Source: JAUNBG01 sp964442735 | GTDB lineage: Bacteria; Planctomycetota; Planctomycetia; Pirellulales; Thermoguttaceae | DNA: 64,000 nt | Reading direction: 5' to 3' | NCBI GenBank assembly: GCA_964442735.1 | Contig: CAYUAP010000009.1 | Location: forward strand, 1 to 64,000 | Part shown: piece by piece, positions 44,196 to 51,945 of the stretch | How positions within the stretch are numbered: the stretch's first letter is position 1 | Layout: every line of letters starts with the position of its first letter | Notes under the pieces: model-generated | Databases searched by the model: none | Told to the model about the DNA's origin: nothing | The model's input: only the letters and a program-made list of their open reading frames with translations | Translations under genes and position numbers: made by a program

Positions 44196-45821
44196 GTGCC
44201 TCGTATAGTTGTATTGGATAATTTATCACAAGACGGTCTCGATTTATTAAAAGCCGCGAATATTGAGTTTGAGGAACATATTGGTCTAAAAGGCGAAGAA
44301 CTTCAAAAGACTCTTCAGAATTTCGATGGTGCCGTTTGCCGTAGTGGTGTCAAAATTACTGCAGAGGCTCTTGAAGGGAATAAACGTCTTCGCGCAATTA
44401 CTCGTGCGGGAGTTGGAGTTGATAATATCGATTTAAAAGCGGCAACCCGCCATGGTATCGTTGTTATGAATACTCCGGGTGGTAATACGCAGTCTACTGC
44501 AGAACAGACGTTCGCTCTGATCCTTGCGCTCAGTCGTAATACACATCCTGCCTATCAGTCCCTGATTGAGGGACGTTGGGATCGTAAAAAATTTACAGGG
44601 CATCAGTTGGCCGGTAAAACACTCGGTATCGTTGGTATGGGACGAATCGGTCAGGTTGTAACCAAGTTCGCCAAGGCGTTTGGTATGAAAGTTATCGCGT
44701 TTGATCCCTATTGTACTCCACAAAAAGCCAATGAACTCGGAATTACATTGTATGAAAAACTGGATGAGATTCTTCCACAAATCGATTATCTGACCGTTCA
44801 TACTCCGTTAAACGATACAACCCGTAATTTAATTGATACAAAACAGATTGAATTACTGAAGCAGGGGGCCTGCCTCATAAATTGCGCACGTGGTGGTATC
44901 TATAATATGGACGCGCTTGTTGAAGGTCTTAAAAGCGGTAAATTGGGTGGAGTTGCCTTGGATGTTTATCCGGAAGAACCTTGTACTTCCCATCCTATTT
45001 TTGGAATGCCCCATACTGTTTGTACTCCACATCTGGGGGCTAGTACTGAAGAAGCTCAAACGAATGTCGCTCTGGAAGCTGTCGAATTGTTAATCGATTA
45101 TTTACAGAACGGTGTAATTCGTCAGGCAGTTAATTTCTCTTCCCTGGATCCGGAAACATTAAAAGACCTTCGGAGTTCGCTTGATTTAGCCTATCGACTT
45201 GGTATTGTTGCCAATCAGGTTATAAAAAGTGCCATTACCAAGTGTGTCATTAAATACAAGGGCGAAGTCTGTAAAAAAGATACGTCGCTTGTTTCTTCCG
45301 CTTTTGCCGCCGGTTTACTGACGAATATTACATCGGAAGATATCAGTATTGTTAGTGCCAAACCCATGATGCAAGATCGCGGAATTGAATTGGTCGAAGA
45401 GAAAACAAACGAAACCGGTGTTTCCTTCGAGTCTGTTATCGGTGTTGAAATTACAACAGATAAAGGAATTACCTATATTGCCGGTTCGCTCTTCGGTAAT
45501 AATATGCCTCGTTTGATTCAGGTCGATCATGTTCGTCTTGAAAGCTATATGGACGGAAATTTACTTCTGTTCCAACATAAAAACGTACCGGGTGTTATTG
45601 GCGAATTAGGTTCGATTATGGCTAAATATAATATTAATATAGAGCACATGACCGTTGGAAGATGTTTTGGTGAAAAGAGTGCTCTTTCATTAGGGATTCT
45701 TTCTCTGGACTCTATCCCGGATGTTGCTGCCATGGAAGCTGTCGAGAAGTCTGCGAATGTCGAACGAGTTCTGTCGATAAAGCTTCCTGAATTGGGTGTC
45801 TATCCCGGTTGGTTGAACTAA
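44196..45821 (+). CDS. serA: D-3-phosphoglycerate dehydrogenase SerA
   Basis: The enzyme oxidises 3-phosphoglycerate to 3-phosphohydroxypyruvate, the first step of serine synthesis. I take GTG 44196 (MPRIVVLDNLSQDG) after AAAAGGAGTATACA; ATG 44166 is an in-frame alternative after AAAGGTGTT and adds ten residues. The 541-residue length fits the long type-1 form. The order is substrate domain, Rossmann fold with LGIVGMGRIGQVV near 142, catalytic region CARGGIYN and PHLGASTEEAQ (His), then the ASB domain from about 320, and a C-terminal ACT domain (HKNVPGVIGELGSIMAKYNINIE). The ACT domain suggests serine feedback. A stem-loop follows the gene. Confidence 0.95.
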   Translation: MPRIVVLDNLSQDGLDLLKAANIEFEEHIGLKGEELQKTLQNFDGAVCRSGVKITAEALEGNKRLRAITRAGVGVDNIDLKAATRHGIVVMNTPGGNTQSTAEQTFALILALSRNTHPAYQSLIEGRWDRKKFTGHQLAGKTLGIVGMGRIGQVVTKFAKAFGMKVIAFDPYCTPQKANELGITLYEKLDEILPQIDYLTVHTPLNDTTRNLIDTKQIELLKQGACLINCARGGIYNMDALVEGLKSGKLGGVALDVYPEEPCTSHPIFGMPHTVCTPHLGASTEEAQTNVALEAVELLIDYLQNGVIRQAVNFSSLDPETLKDLRSSLDLAYRLGIVANQVIKSAITKCVIKYKGEVCKKDTSLVSSAFAAGLLTNITSEDISIVSAKPMMQDRGIELVEEKTNETGVSFESVIGVEITTDKGITYIAGSLFGNNMPRLIQVDHVRLESYMDGNLLLFQHKNVPGVIGELGSIMAKYNINIEHMTVGRCFGEKSALSLGILSLDSIPDVAAMEAVEKSANVERVLSIKLPELGVYPGWLN

Positions 45822-45860
45822 CTAAAACTAAAATACGGATGTTTCATTCGTAACGTTAAT

Positions 45861-45884
45861 GGCTGAAACGTGGTTATTTCAGCC
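45861..45884 (+). terminator. Stem-loop between serA and the isopropylmalate-dehydrogenase-type gene
   Basis: GGCTGAAA and TTTCAGCC form an eight-base-pair stem with an eight-base loop. It lies 40 bases after the serA stop and 53 bases before the next start. No U-tract follows, so read-through or leader regulation is possible. Confidence 0.45.
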
Positions 45885-45936
45885 TAAAGATAATAGATAT
45901 AACATACTGTTGGGTATAAAATCATAGGAGAGTATT

Positions 45937-47007
45937 ATGGCAAAGCAATTAAAAGTAGCTGTTATAGGTGGAGATGGAACCGGACCGGAAGTTGTAGCGG
46001 AAGGCGTAAAAGTACTTCAGGCTGTAACAAAACTGGAAAATATCGATTTGCAAATGAAAAAATTTGATATCGGAGGCGAGCGTTATCTTAAAACAGGTAT
46101 TATTATCACCGACGACGAGATCGCAGAATTGGGAACCTATCCTTCTATTCTTCTGGGAGCCGTTGGTCATCCGGATGTCAAGCCCGGCATTTTGGAACAG
46201 GGACTCCTTTTGAAACTGCGTTTTGCTTTTGACCAGTATATTAATCTTCGGCCCGTCAAACTGTTTCCGGGCGTTGAAACACCTTTAGCCAATAAAAAGC
46301 CTGAAGATATCGATTTTGTTGTCGTCCGTGAAAATACAGAAGATATGTATATCGGGACTGGTGGCTGGATGAAGAAGGGGACGCCGGATGAAGTTGCGAC
46401 CCAGGTTGCCATTTATACCCGAAAAGGTTGTGAACGTTGTATTCGCTGGGCTCTTGAATATGCACGTAAACGTAATAACCCCAAGGGCAAGATGGTTACA
46501 CTTGTGGCCAAGACGAATGTATTATCATATGGTCATGATCTTTGGTGGCGAACCTTCCAGGAAGTCGGGGCCGAATATCCTGATATCAAATTGGATTACA
46601 ATCATGTTGACGCCTGTTGTATGTGGATGGTCAAGAACCCGGAATATTATGATGTTATTGTAACGACAAATATGTTCGGTGATATTATTACCGACCTGGC
46701 CGGAATTCTTCAGGGGGGAATGGGCGTTGCCGCAGGTGGTAATATCAACCCGGAAGTTGGTGGTACAAGTATGTTTGAACCGATGGGTGGGAGTGCTCCA
46801 AAGTATACCGGTATGGGCGTTATCAATCCGATCGCGACTATTTCGGCAACGGCCATGTTACTGGATCAGGCGGGATATGCCAATGCGTCCGCTCGCGTTA
46901 TGAAGGCAATTCAGTTTGTTACCGGAAATAAAATGAAGAGTCAAGCGGCCGGTAAAATGGGTTATTCAACCTGTGAAATTGGCGACCTTGTTTGTGAAAA
47001 TTTGTAA
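45937..47007 (+). CDS. leuB: 3-isopropylmalate dehydrogenase-type enzyme
   Basis: A 356-residue member of the isocitrate/isopropylmalate dehydrogenase family, which performs NAD-linked oxidative decarboxylation of 2R,3S-hydroxyacids. VIGGDGTGPEVVAEG opens the protein. VVRENTEDMYIGTGG, CHVDACCMWMV-like sequence (YNHVDACCMWMV) and MFGDIITDLAGILQGG carry the metal and substrate Asp residues, and FEPMGGSAPKYTG is the cofactor motif. That last motif has Gly where classical LeuB has His, and RENTED is closer to isocitrate dehydrogenase, so substrate choice is not certain. LeuB is favoured on size and overall similarity to LeuB-like proteins of related phyla. The ATG follows ATAGGAGAGTATT. rsmE starts four bases later. 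Confidence 0.78.
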   Translation: MAKQLKVAVIGGDGTGPEVVAEGVKVLQAVTKLENIDLQMKKFDIGGERYLKTGIIITDDEIAELGTYPSILLGAVGHPDVKPGILEQGLLLKLRFAFDQYINLRPVKLFPGVETPLANKKPEDIDFVVVRENTEDMYIGTGGWMKKGTPDEVATQVAIYTRKGCERCIRWALEYARKRNNPKGKMVTLVAKTNVLSYGHDLWWRTFQEVGAEYPDIKLDYNHVDACCMWMVKNPEYYDVIVTTNMFGDIITDLAGILQGGMGVAAGGNINPEVGGTSMFEPMGGSAPKYTGMGVINPIATISATAMLLDQAGYANASARVMKAIQFVTGNKMKSQAAGKMGYSTCEIGDLVCENL

Positions 47008-47010
47008 ATA

Positions 47011-47784
47011 ATGAGTGAACATTTTTATTGCTCCGACCGTGCCCGACCGGAATTTCTCGTTGATGGTAATATCGTTTTAGCAGGGCAGGAGGCGCAGCAT
47101 ATTATTCGTGTTTTGCGCAAAAAGCCCGGAGATGAAGTTTTACTCTTCGACGGAATAGGGCATGAATTCCGAACCGTAATTGAAAAAATGGATAAAAGTA
47201 CTCTTTCCTTGACCATTTTGGAGACACGGGAAGAAGAAAAGGATACGATTCCGGAATTGACCATGGCTGTAGCTCTTCCAAAAGGAGAACGGCAAAAGTG
47301 GTTGATTGAAAAATTAACGGAATTGGGTGTTTACCGTTACATTCCAGTAAAAGCGGAACGGGCCGATGTTAAAGTGGATGCGGATGTTATTGAGCGGCTT
47401 AAACGTCAAGTGATCGAAGCATCTAAACAATGTGGTCGACTCCGGTTAATGGAAATTCTTCCGGAGATGAATCGTCGGGAAATATCGGAACGATTTCCTT
47501 TTACGGACGAGATGAACGAATTATCGTCTATAAAGATCTTGGCGCATCCGATAACGGATGGTCAATTCGGACAATATAGTTTTGTGGACTTAATCAATAA
47601 ACTTCGATTAGAACAGAAGAAATTACGGCATATTTTGGTCGTTATTGGTCCGGTGGGAGGCTGGACCGATGAAGAGGTCCAATCGGCAGTTGATGACAAG
47701 TGGCCGATTCTTGATTTAGGGCGACAGGTTTATCGTGTGGAGACGGCAGCCATTGTTGTCGCCTCACTTTTTCTCCACCTGTAA
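47011..47784 (+). CDS. rsmE: 16S rRNA m3U1498 methyltransferase RsmE
   Basis: This SPOUT-class enzyme methylates U1498 of 16S rRNA with S-adenosylmethionine. The protein has 257 residues. An N-terminal PUA-like domain covers residues 1-75 (EAQHIIRVLRKKPGDEVLLFDG). The SPOUT domain follows, with EKLTELGVYRYIPVKAERA, VIEASKQCGRLRLMEI, the knot motif VVIGPVGGWTDEEV near 212, and LGRQVYRVETAAIVV at the end. It begins three bases after the preceding stop, indicating cotranscription with the dehydrogenase gene. A MATE transporter follows after 18 bases. Confidence 0.93.
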   Translation: MSEHFYCSDRARPEFLVDGNIVLAGQEAQHIIRVLRKKPGDEVLLFDGIGHEFRTVIEKMDKSTLSLTILETREEEKDTIPELTMAVALPKGERQKWLIEKLTELGVYRYIPVKAERADVKVDADVIERLKRQVIEASKQCGRLRLMEILPEMNRREISERFPFTDEMNELSSIKILAHPITDGQFGQYSFVDLINKLRLEQKKLRHILVVIGPVGGWTDEEVQSAVDDKWPILDLGRQVYRVETAAIVVASLFLHL

Positions 47785-47802
47785 CAAACTCTAGTATAGT
47801 AT

Positions 47803-49203
47803 ATGTCGTATTTGAAAAATTGGTGGATGCGTCCAGCCGGAGGTTATGAAATTTTCCGGATAGCCTTTCCAATGGTTATTTCATCTGGTTCGTTTGCTCT
47901 TATGCAATTAACGGACCGTATGTTTCTGACTTGGTTTGATCCCCTTGCAATGGGGGCTTCCTTTACAGGAGGACAGTTACCATGGTTTCTCGTAGCTTTT
48001 CCTTTTTATATTGCCGGATATACCAATGCTTTTATTTCTCAAAATAATGGTGCGGGAAAATTACAGGAAATTGCCCCCTTTGTATGGCAGGGTATTTATG
48101 TGGGATTGTTTTTGTTTCCCCTCTTTTTCCTCTCTTCCTTTTTCTGTGACATTCCATTTCGTCTGTTTCGGCATTCGGAGGATATGATAGTCCTGGAGGA
48201 GGTCTACGCTCGTATTCTCCTCTACAGTGCTTCGGCCATGATCGCCAATGAAGCGCTTTCATCTTTTTTCAGTGGCAGAAAGAAAATGAAAGTTGTTATG
48301 TATGTCAATATATTTTCCGTATTACTGAATATTCTATTGGATTACTGTTTTATATTTGGTATTAACGGCTATTGTTGTTGGGGCTTGGCTGGAGCCGCCA
48401 TAGCCACATCGACATCACAATGGGTCCGTTTTTTTACCTATTTTTACCTGATATGGCGGGAAAATAGAATTTCAACTTCCTTTAATTTTTTCAGTAGTTT
48501 TCATTTCTGTCGGGAAAAAATGTGGGCGCTCATAAAAAAGGGTGGAATGGCCGGTGTTCAATTTGTTACTGACGTGGGGACGTTTGCCTTTTTTATTTGC
48601 CTGTTGGGAATGGTTGGGGAAAAGGAAACAATAGTATCAGGGATTGTCTTTAATTTGAACGGTTTGGCATATATGCCGATTATCGGGATCGGAATCGCCG
48701 TTGTAACGATGGTGGGTAACAGAATGGGAGCCCAACGCCCGAAGTTGGCGAAAAGAGCCACCTTAACGGCATTACAATTGGCTGTTTGTCTCAATCTGTT
48801 ATTTGTTCTGGCATATATATTTTGTCCGGATTTTTTCCTCAAGCTTTATACATGGAATTGTCCGGAAAATTTCGAAGCCCTTCATGATTTGACCGTAGTA
48901 CTATTGAGATATGTATCCTTCTATATGCTTTTGGATACCATTGGAATTGTCTTCGGATCGGCGATACGGGGAGCGGGCGATACACTGTTTCCCATGTTGA
49001 TTACTTTTATTGCATCTCCCATTCTCGTTATTGTAGAATTAATCGGTATTATTAATTATGGAGGGGATGTCCATTGGTGTTGGTCCGCACTGACTCTATG
49101 GATAGCATTTCAGTGTGTAGCCTTTACACTTCGCTTTTACCAGGGAAAATGGATGAAAATGCAGCTTTTAAATATGGTTTCACGGAAAGGAGAGACGGTA
49201 TGA
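47803..49203 (+). CDS. MATE-family efflux transporter
   Basis: A 466-residue membrane protein with about 12 hydrophobic segments in two repeated halves. The first half opens with FRIAFPMVISSGSFALMQL and contains TDRMFLTWFDPLAMGAS, the region conserved in NorM-type proteins. The middle has GMAGVQFVTDVGTFAFFI, opening the second half. Such transporters export drugs or metabolites against sodium or protons. The ATG has no strong ribosome site (TAGTATAGTAT). The 3' end overlaps the next gene (exbD) by four bases, ATGA, so the operon rsmE-MATE-exbD seems translated in sequence. Substrate unknown. Confidence 0.88.
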   Translation: MSYLKNWWMRPAGGYEIFRIAFPMVISSGSFALMQLTDRMFLTWFDPLAMGASFTGGQLPWFLVAFPFYIAGYTNAFISQNNGAGKLQEIAPFVWQGIYVGLFLFPLFFLSSFFCDIPFRLFRHSEDMIVLEEVYARILLYSASAMIANEALSSFFSGRKKMKVVMYVNIFSVLLNILLDYCFIFGINGYCCWGLAGAAIATSTSQWVRFFTYFYLIWRENRISTSFNFFSSFHFCREKMWALIKKGGMAGVQFVTDVGTFAFFICLLGMVGEKETIVSGIVFNLNGLAYMPIIGIGIAVVTMVGNRMGAQRPKLAKRATLTALQLAVCLNLLFVLAYIFCPDFFLKLYTWNCPENFEALHDLTVVLLRYVSFYMLLDTIGIVFGSAIRGAGDTLFPMLITFIASPILVIVELIGIINYGGDVHWCWSALTLWIAFQCVAFTLRFYQGKWMKMQLLNMVSRKGETV

Positions 49204-49483
49204 AATCGAACTATTCGCCAACGGGAAAAAATAAAATCGAATTACAGATGACTTCTATGATCGATGTTATTTTTCTACTTCTAATCTTTTTCATCTTTAC
49301 GACAAATTTCGATGAAATCGAGAAATTACTCCCTACAGATCTCTCCATGCCCGGAGCAATGAAGACAGATATTCCAATAAAGACAGTCCATACCGATCTG
49401 GAAAAGATTGCCATAACCATTTCCGTCCAGAATAACACAATGTCTTGGAGCGTTAATCAGCGCCGATGTATAACATTGGAAGA
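49200..49483 (+). CDS. exbD: ExbD/TolR-family biopolymer transport protein, 3' part in gap
   Basis: The ATG at 49200 overlaps the MATE stop and follows GGAAAGGAGAGACGGT. The visible 94 residues have a short N-terminal tail, one membrane helix at about 20-38 (MIDVIFLLLIFFIFTTNF) containing the conserved Asp of the proton path, and the start of the periplasmic domain to CITLE. ExbD works with ExbB and TonB, or as TolR, to energise the outer membrane. The rest reads through the gap, and the expected C-terminal part is seen at 49938-50158 (ending FAVNEPLP). No exbB or tonB gene is in the window. Whether this copy is intact depends on the gap. Confidence 0.85.
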
Positions 49484-49583
49484 NNNNNNNNNNNNNNNNN
49501 NNNNNNNNNNNNNNNNNNNNNNNNNNNNNNNNNNNNNNNNNNNNNNNNNNNNNNNNNNNNNNNNNNNNNNNNNNNNNNNNNNN
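49484..49583. other. Scaffold gap of 100 N inside the duplication
   Basis: The gap cuts exbD copy one. Alignment with the second copy predicts that about 303 bases are missing if the duplication is perfect. Confidence 0.9.
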
Positions 49584-49937
49584 TACAAATAATAGAGGAA
49601 ATATAACATTTCAATTCCCCTCTTTGTTCTCCTTGTTCTAAACCTTGTTCCAAACCTTGTTCCAAACCTATTGCGATTCCTTTATCAAGAATCTCCGAAT
49701 GCATGGTATTGTAAAGCATAATTCCTTCCTTTCCTTCAAATGTACGTGTAATGGCGTTTTTGAGTTGATTTTCTGTCAACCGATCTGTTGCTGCACAATA
49801 GGAACAAATTTTTTCAACATAAAATCGTATTCGATCTGTTAAAGAATAACCTTTAAAAGGATGAAATACATGTTCCAAGTAGACTGCAAGACGACCTGAC
49901 GTTCCATATTTTAAAGCGGCAACGCACATTTGGGTTT
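49584..49937 (-). pseudogene. 3' fragment of an Rpn-family nuclease gene (first duplication copy)
   Basis: It matches the C-terminal region of the complete gene at 50150-51313, including YLEHVFHPFKGYSLTDRIRF and the Gly-Leu-Glu-Gln repeats (three 12-base units against six). It stops abruptly at the duplication junction and lacks the N-terminal catalytic half, so it cannot encode an active nuclease. Confidence 0.75.
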
Positions 49938-50158
49938 AGAATAACACAATGTCTTGGAGCGTTAATCAGCGCCGATGTATAACATTGGAAGAGGTTCAGT
50001 CTGTTTTAACGGATTTGGGAGTACTGGCTCCGGATACTCCCGTTATTATCGCTCCAACTAAAAATGTTCCTATCGAAGCACTTTTGGATGTCTATGATAT
50101 TTGTCGCGATAAAGGACTCAAAAAAATCCAATTTGCCGTTAATGAACCATTACCTTAA
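49938..50158 (+). pseudogene. C-terminal part of exbD (second duplication copy, or the true 3' end)
   Basis: It encodes NTMSWSVNQRRCITLEEVQ through to FAVNEPLP and a TAA stop. In a true tandem duplication it is a 5'-truncated remnant lacking the membrane helix. If the scaffold is misjoined, it is simply the real end of the exbD gene. Its stop overlaps the convergent Rpn gene by nine bases. Confidence 0.7.
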
Positions 50159-51313
50159 AATCTCGCCAAACTCAATTATTGAATTACAATTCAGTGCGGA
50201 AACCAATAATGATTTCATTGCCACAAGGTCCGTTCGCTGCTTTAAATTCATTACAATATCTTGTGGTACCTTTTCATGAAACTTTTCCTCTAAAATACAA
50301 ATAATAGAGGAAATATAACATTTCAATTCCCCTCTTTGTTCTCCTTGTTCCAAACCTTGTTCTAAACCTTGTTCTAAACCTTGTTCTAAACCTTGTTCCA
50401 AACCTTGTTCCAAACCTATTGCGATTCCTTTATCAAGAATCTCCGAATGCATGGTATTGTAAAGCATAATTCCTTCCTTTCCTTCAAATGTACGTGTAAT
50501 GGCGTTTTTGAGTTGATTTTCTGTCAACCGATCTGTTGCTGCACAATAGGAACAAATTTTTTCAACATAAAATCGTATTCGATCTGTTAAAGAATAACCT
50601 TTAAAAGGATGAAATACATGTTCCAAGTAGACTGCAAGACGACCTGACGTTCCATATTTTAAAGCGGCAACGCACGCTTGGGTTTCCGGACGTCCTTGAA
50701 GAGTCTCAAGAGTGCATTTCTGCAGATTAATAATTGATATTTCATATTGAGGAACGTATTTACTTATATCGTACTCAATTTTACCATAAATATCTTGATA
50801 ATGTATTTGATTCGGTATTGGCTTTTGCCCTGTATAGAGTAAAACCATAATTGGTATTAGTGGTTTATAATCACCTTGCACCTCCGGCTTCTGATTTTCC
50901 TGATAATCACCATACACCGATATACTTGAATATACGGAAAGTTGAATTGGCACGTAAAAGGAAAATCGTGATTTTAATTCTATTGTAATAATAACAGAAC
51001 GGTCACTATTCAACATGGGAGCTGTGTAAATAATATCCGATATATATTTCTTTAGGCCAGGTCCCCATTGAATCGTAGGGGCGGAACTCAATTTTTCCAA
51101 GTCTATATTTTTTGCTAATTCAGGATCTCCATAATAACGAAACAGATCCTGTGCGATTAACGGATCGCTAACTACATCGCAACCGAATCTGTCGTGTGGA
51201 TCGTGTACTTGCATTTCAATTATATTATCCGGATTTTTGCTGTTCAGAGGATGTTCCTTCTGTTCTCCATTATTTTGGCAATTAAATTGGTCCGTTTTGT
51301 CTTCGAATATCAT
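50150..51313 (-). CDS. Rpn-family recombination-promoting nuclease (PD-(D/E)XK transposase-like)
   Basis: About 387 residues from ATG 51313, which follows GAGGAAAATAGTT; an upstream ATG at 51349 has no ribosome site. The N-terminal part has PHDRFGCDVV and the nuclease core SDIIYTAP, VIITIELKSRF (Glu-x-Lys) and YVPIQLSVY, as in the Rpn/YhgA group of PD-(D/E)XK proteins. The middle is helical. The C-terminal part has a Glu-Gln-Gly-Leu repeat (about seven units) typical of the family, encoded by a 12-base DNA repeat that varies between the two copies here. Family members promote recombination and cut DNA with little specificity. No terminal inverted repeats were seen. It may be a selfish or domesticated element. 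Confidence 0.82.
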   Translation of the reverse strand: MIFEDKTDQFNCQNNGEQKEHPLNSKNPDNIIEMQVHDPHDRFGCDVVSDPLIAQDLFRYYGDPELAKNIDLEKLSSAPTIQWGPGLKKYISDIIYTAPMLNSDRSVIITIELKSRFSFYVPIQLSVYSSISVYGDYQENQKPEVQGDYKPLIPIMVLLYTGQKPIPNQIHYQDIYGKIEYDISKYVPQYEISIINLQKCTLETLQGRPETQACVAALKYGTSGRLAVYLEHVFHPFKGYSLTDRIRFYVEKICSYCAATDRLTENQLKNAITRTFEGKEGIMLYNTMHSEILDKGIAIGLEQGLEQGLEQGLEQGLEQGLEQGEQRGELKCYISSIICILEEKFHEKVPQDIVMNLKQRTDLVAMKSLLVSALNCNSIIEFGEILR

Positions 51314-51349
51314 AACTATTTTCCTCGATAGGTTATTGAAGAGACTCAA

Positions 51350-51945
51350 TAAAATTATAATCTATGTTATAAAAAAGTCAAGTAGAAAAATAATCACGAG
51401 GATGGCCATTAATATTAGAAGATGTTTATTCAAATAACTATATTTTCCGATGAAAAATGTTAATATTCCAAAGACCTGTAAAATATAGAACTCAACTTTT
51501 AAAAAATAACACTATTTTTATAAAATTCCAGACAAAACGATATGATAAAAACGGTTGAAAATATCTGTTGGATATGGACGGACTCTTTTTCAGTATGATA
51601 CTTTTTGTGTCGTTGATTTTGGAACGCTGCATTCAAATTTAATCACTGACTCAATTTAAGCCATAACATATACAATCAAATTTTATGTCAATTATAGAGA
51701 AGTTATTTGTACCAACATCGCCAATTGGTCAAATATTTGACCAATTGTTTTTGCTGTGGGTCGTTTTTAAAAGGCGACAAAAATGTTTTTCGAGCATACG
51801 TTTAACAATTATTGATACTTCGATAACAGGTATATTCGATTTTTTTCCATAACAGAAAATATTTATCTCTTTCTGTTATCTGTTTGTAATTTAAATTATA
51901 ACCCAACCTGGTATGTTGTAAAATTTTAGGAGGCAGTTTCATTTA
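51350..51945. other. AT-rich spacer containing a 26-bp palindrome
   Basis: No gene candidate was found. The palindrome at 51722-51747 is listed separately. The remainder is very AT-rich and includes the presumed promoter of the Rpn gene. Confidence 0.5.
51722..51747. promoter_or_regulatory. Perfect 26-bp palindrome
   Basis: The half-site is CAATTGGTCAAAT, followed directly by its exact complement ATTTGACCAATTG with no loop. It lies about 200 bases 3' of the VWA gene and 410 bases upstream of the Rpn start. A TTTTTG run follows on the plus strand, but no plus-strand gene ends here, so an operator-type binding site is more likely than a terminator. Confidence 0.55.

Larger units (their letters stand above)
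49429..50685. repeat. Tandem duplication of an exbD-end/Rpn-end segment, first copy broken by gap
   Basis: A segment S begins with AGAATAACACAATG and ends with GCTTGGGTTT. The second copy is 49938-50685. The first copy is 49429-49483 plus 49584-49937, with its middle (about 303 bases, equivalent to 49993-50295) missing in the gap. The junction GGGTTT|AGAATAAC at 49937/49938 is exactly what a head-to-tail duplication would give. The copies are not identical: the first has ATTTGGG for GCTTGGG and three instead of six 12-base repeats. Confidence 0.75.

Noticed and set aside
50150..51313. Classical insertion sequence around the Rpn gene
   Set aside because: No terminal inverted repeats or target-site duplication are visible; the direct repeat here is explained by a tandem duplication.
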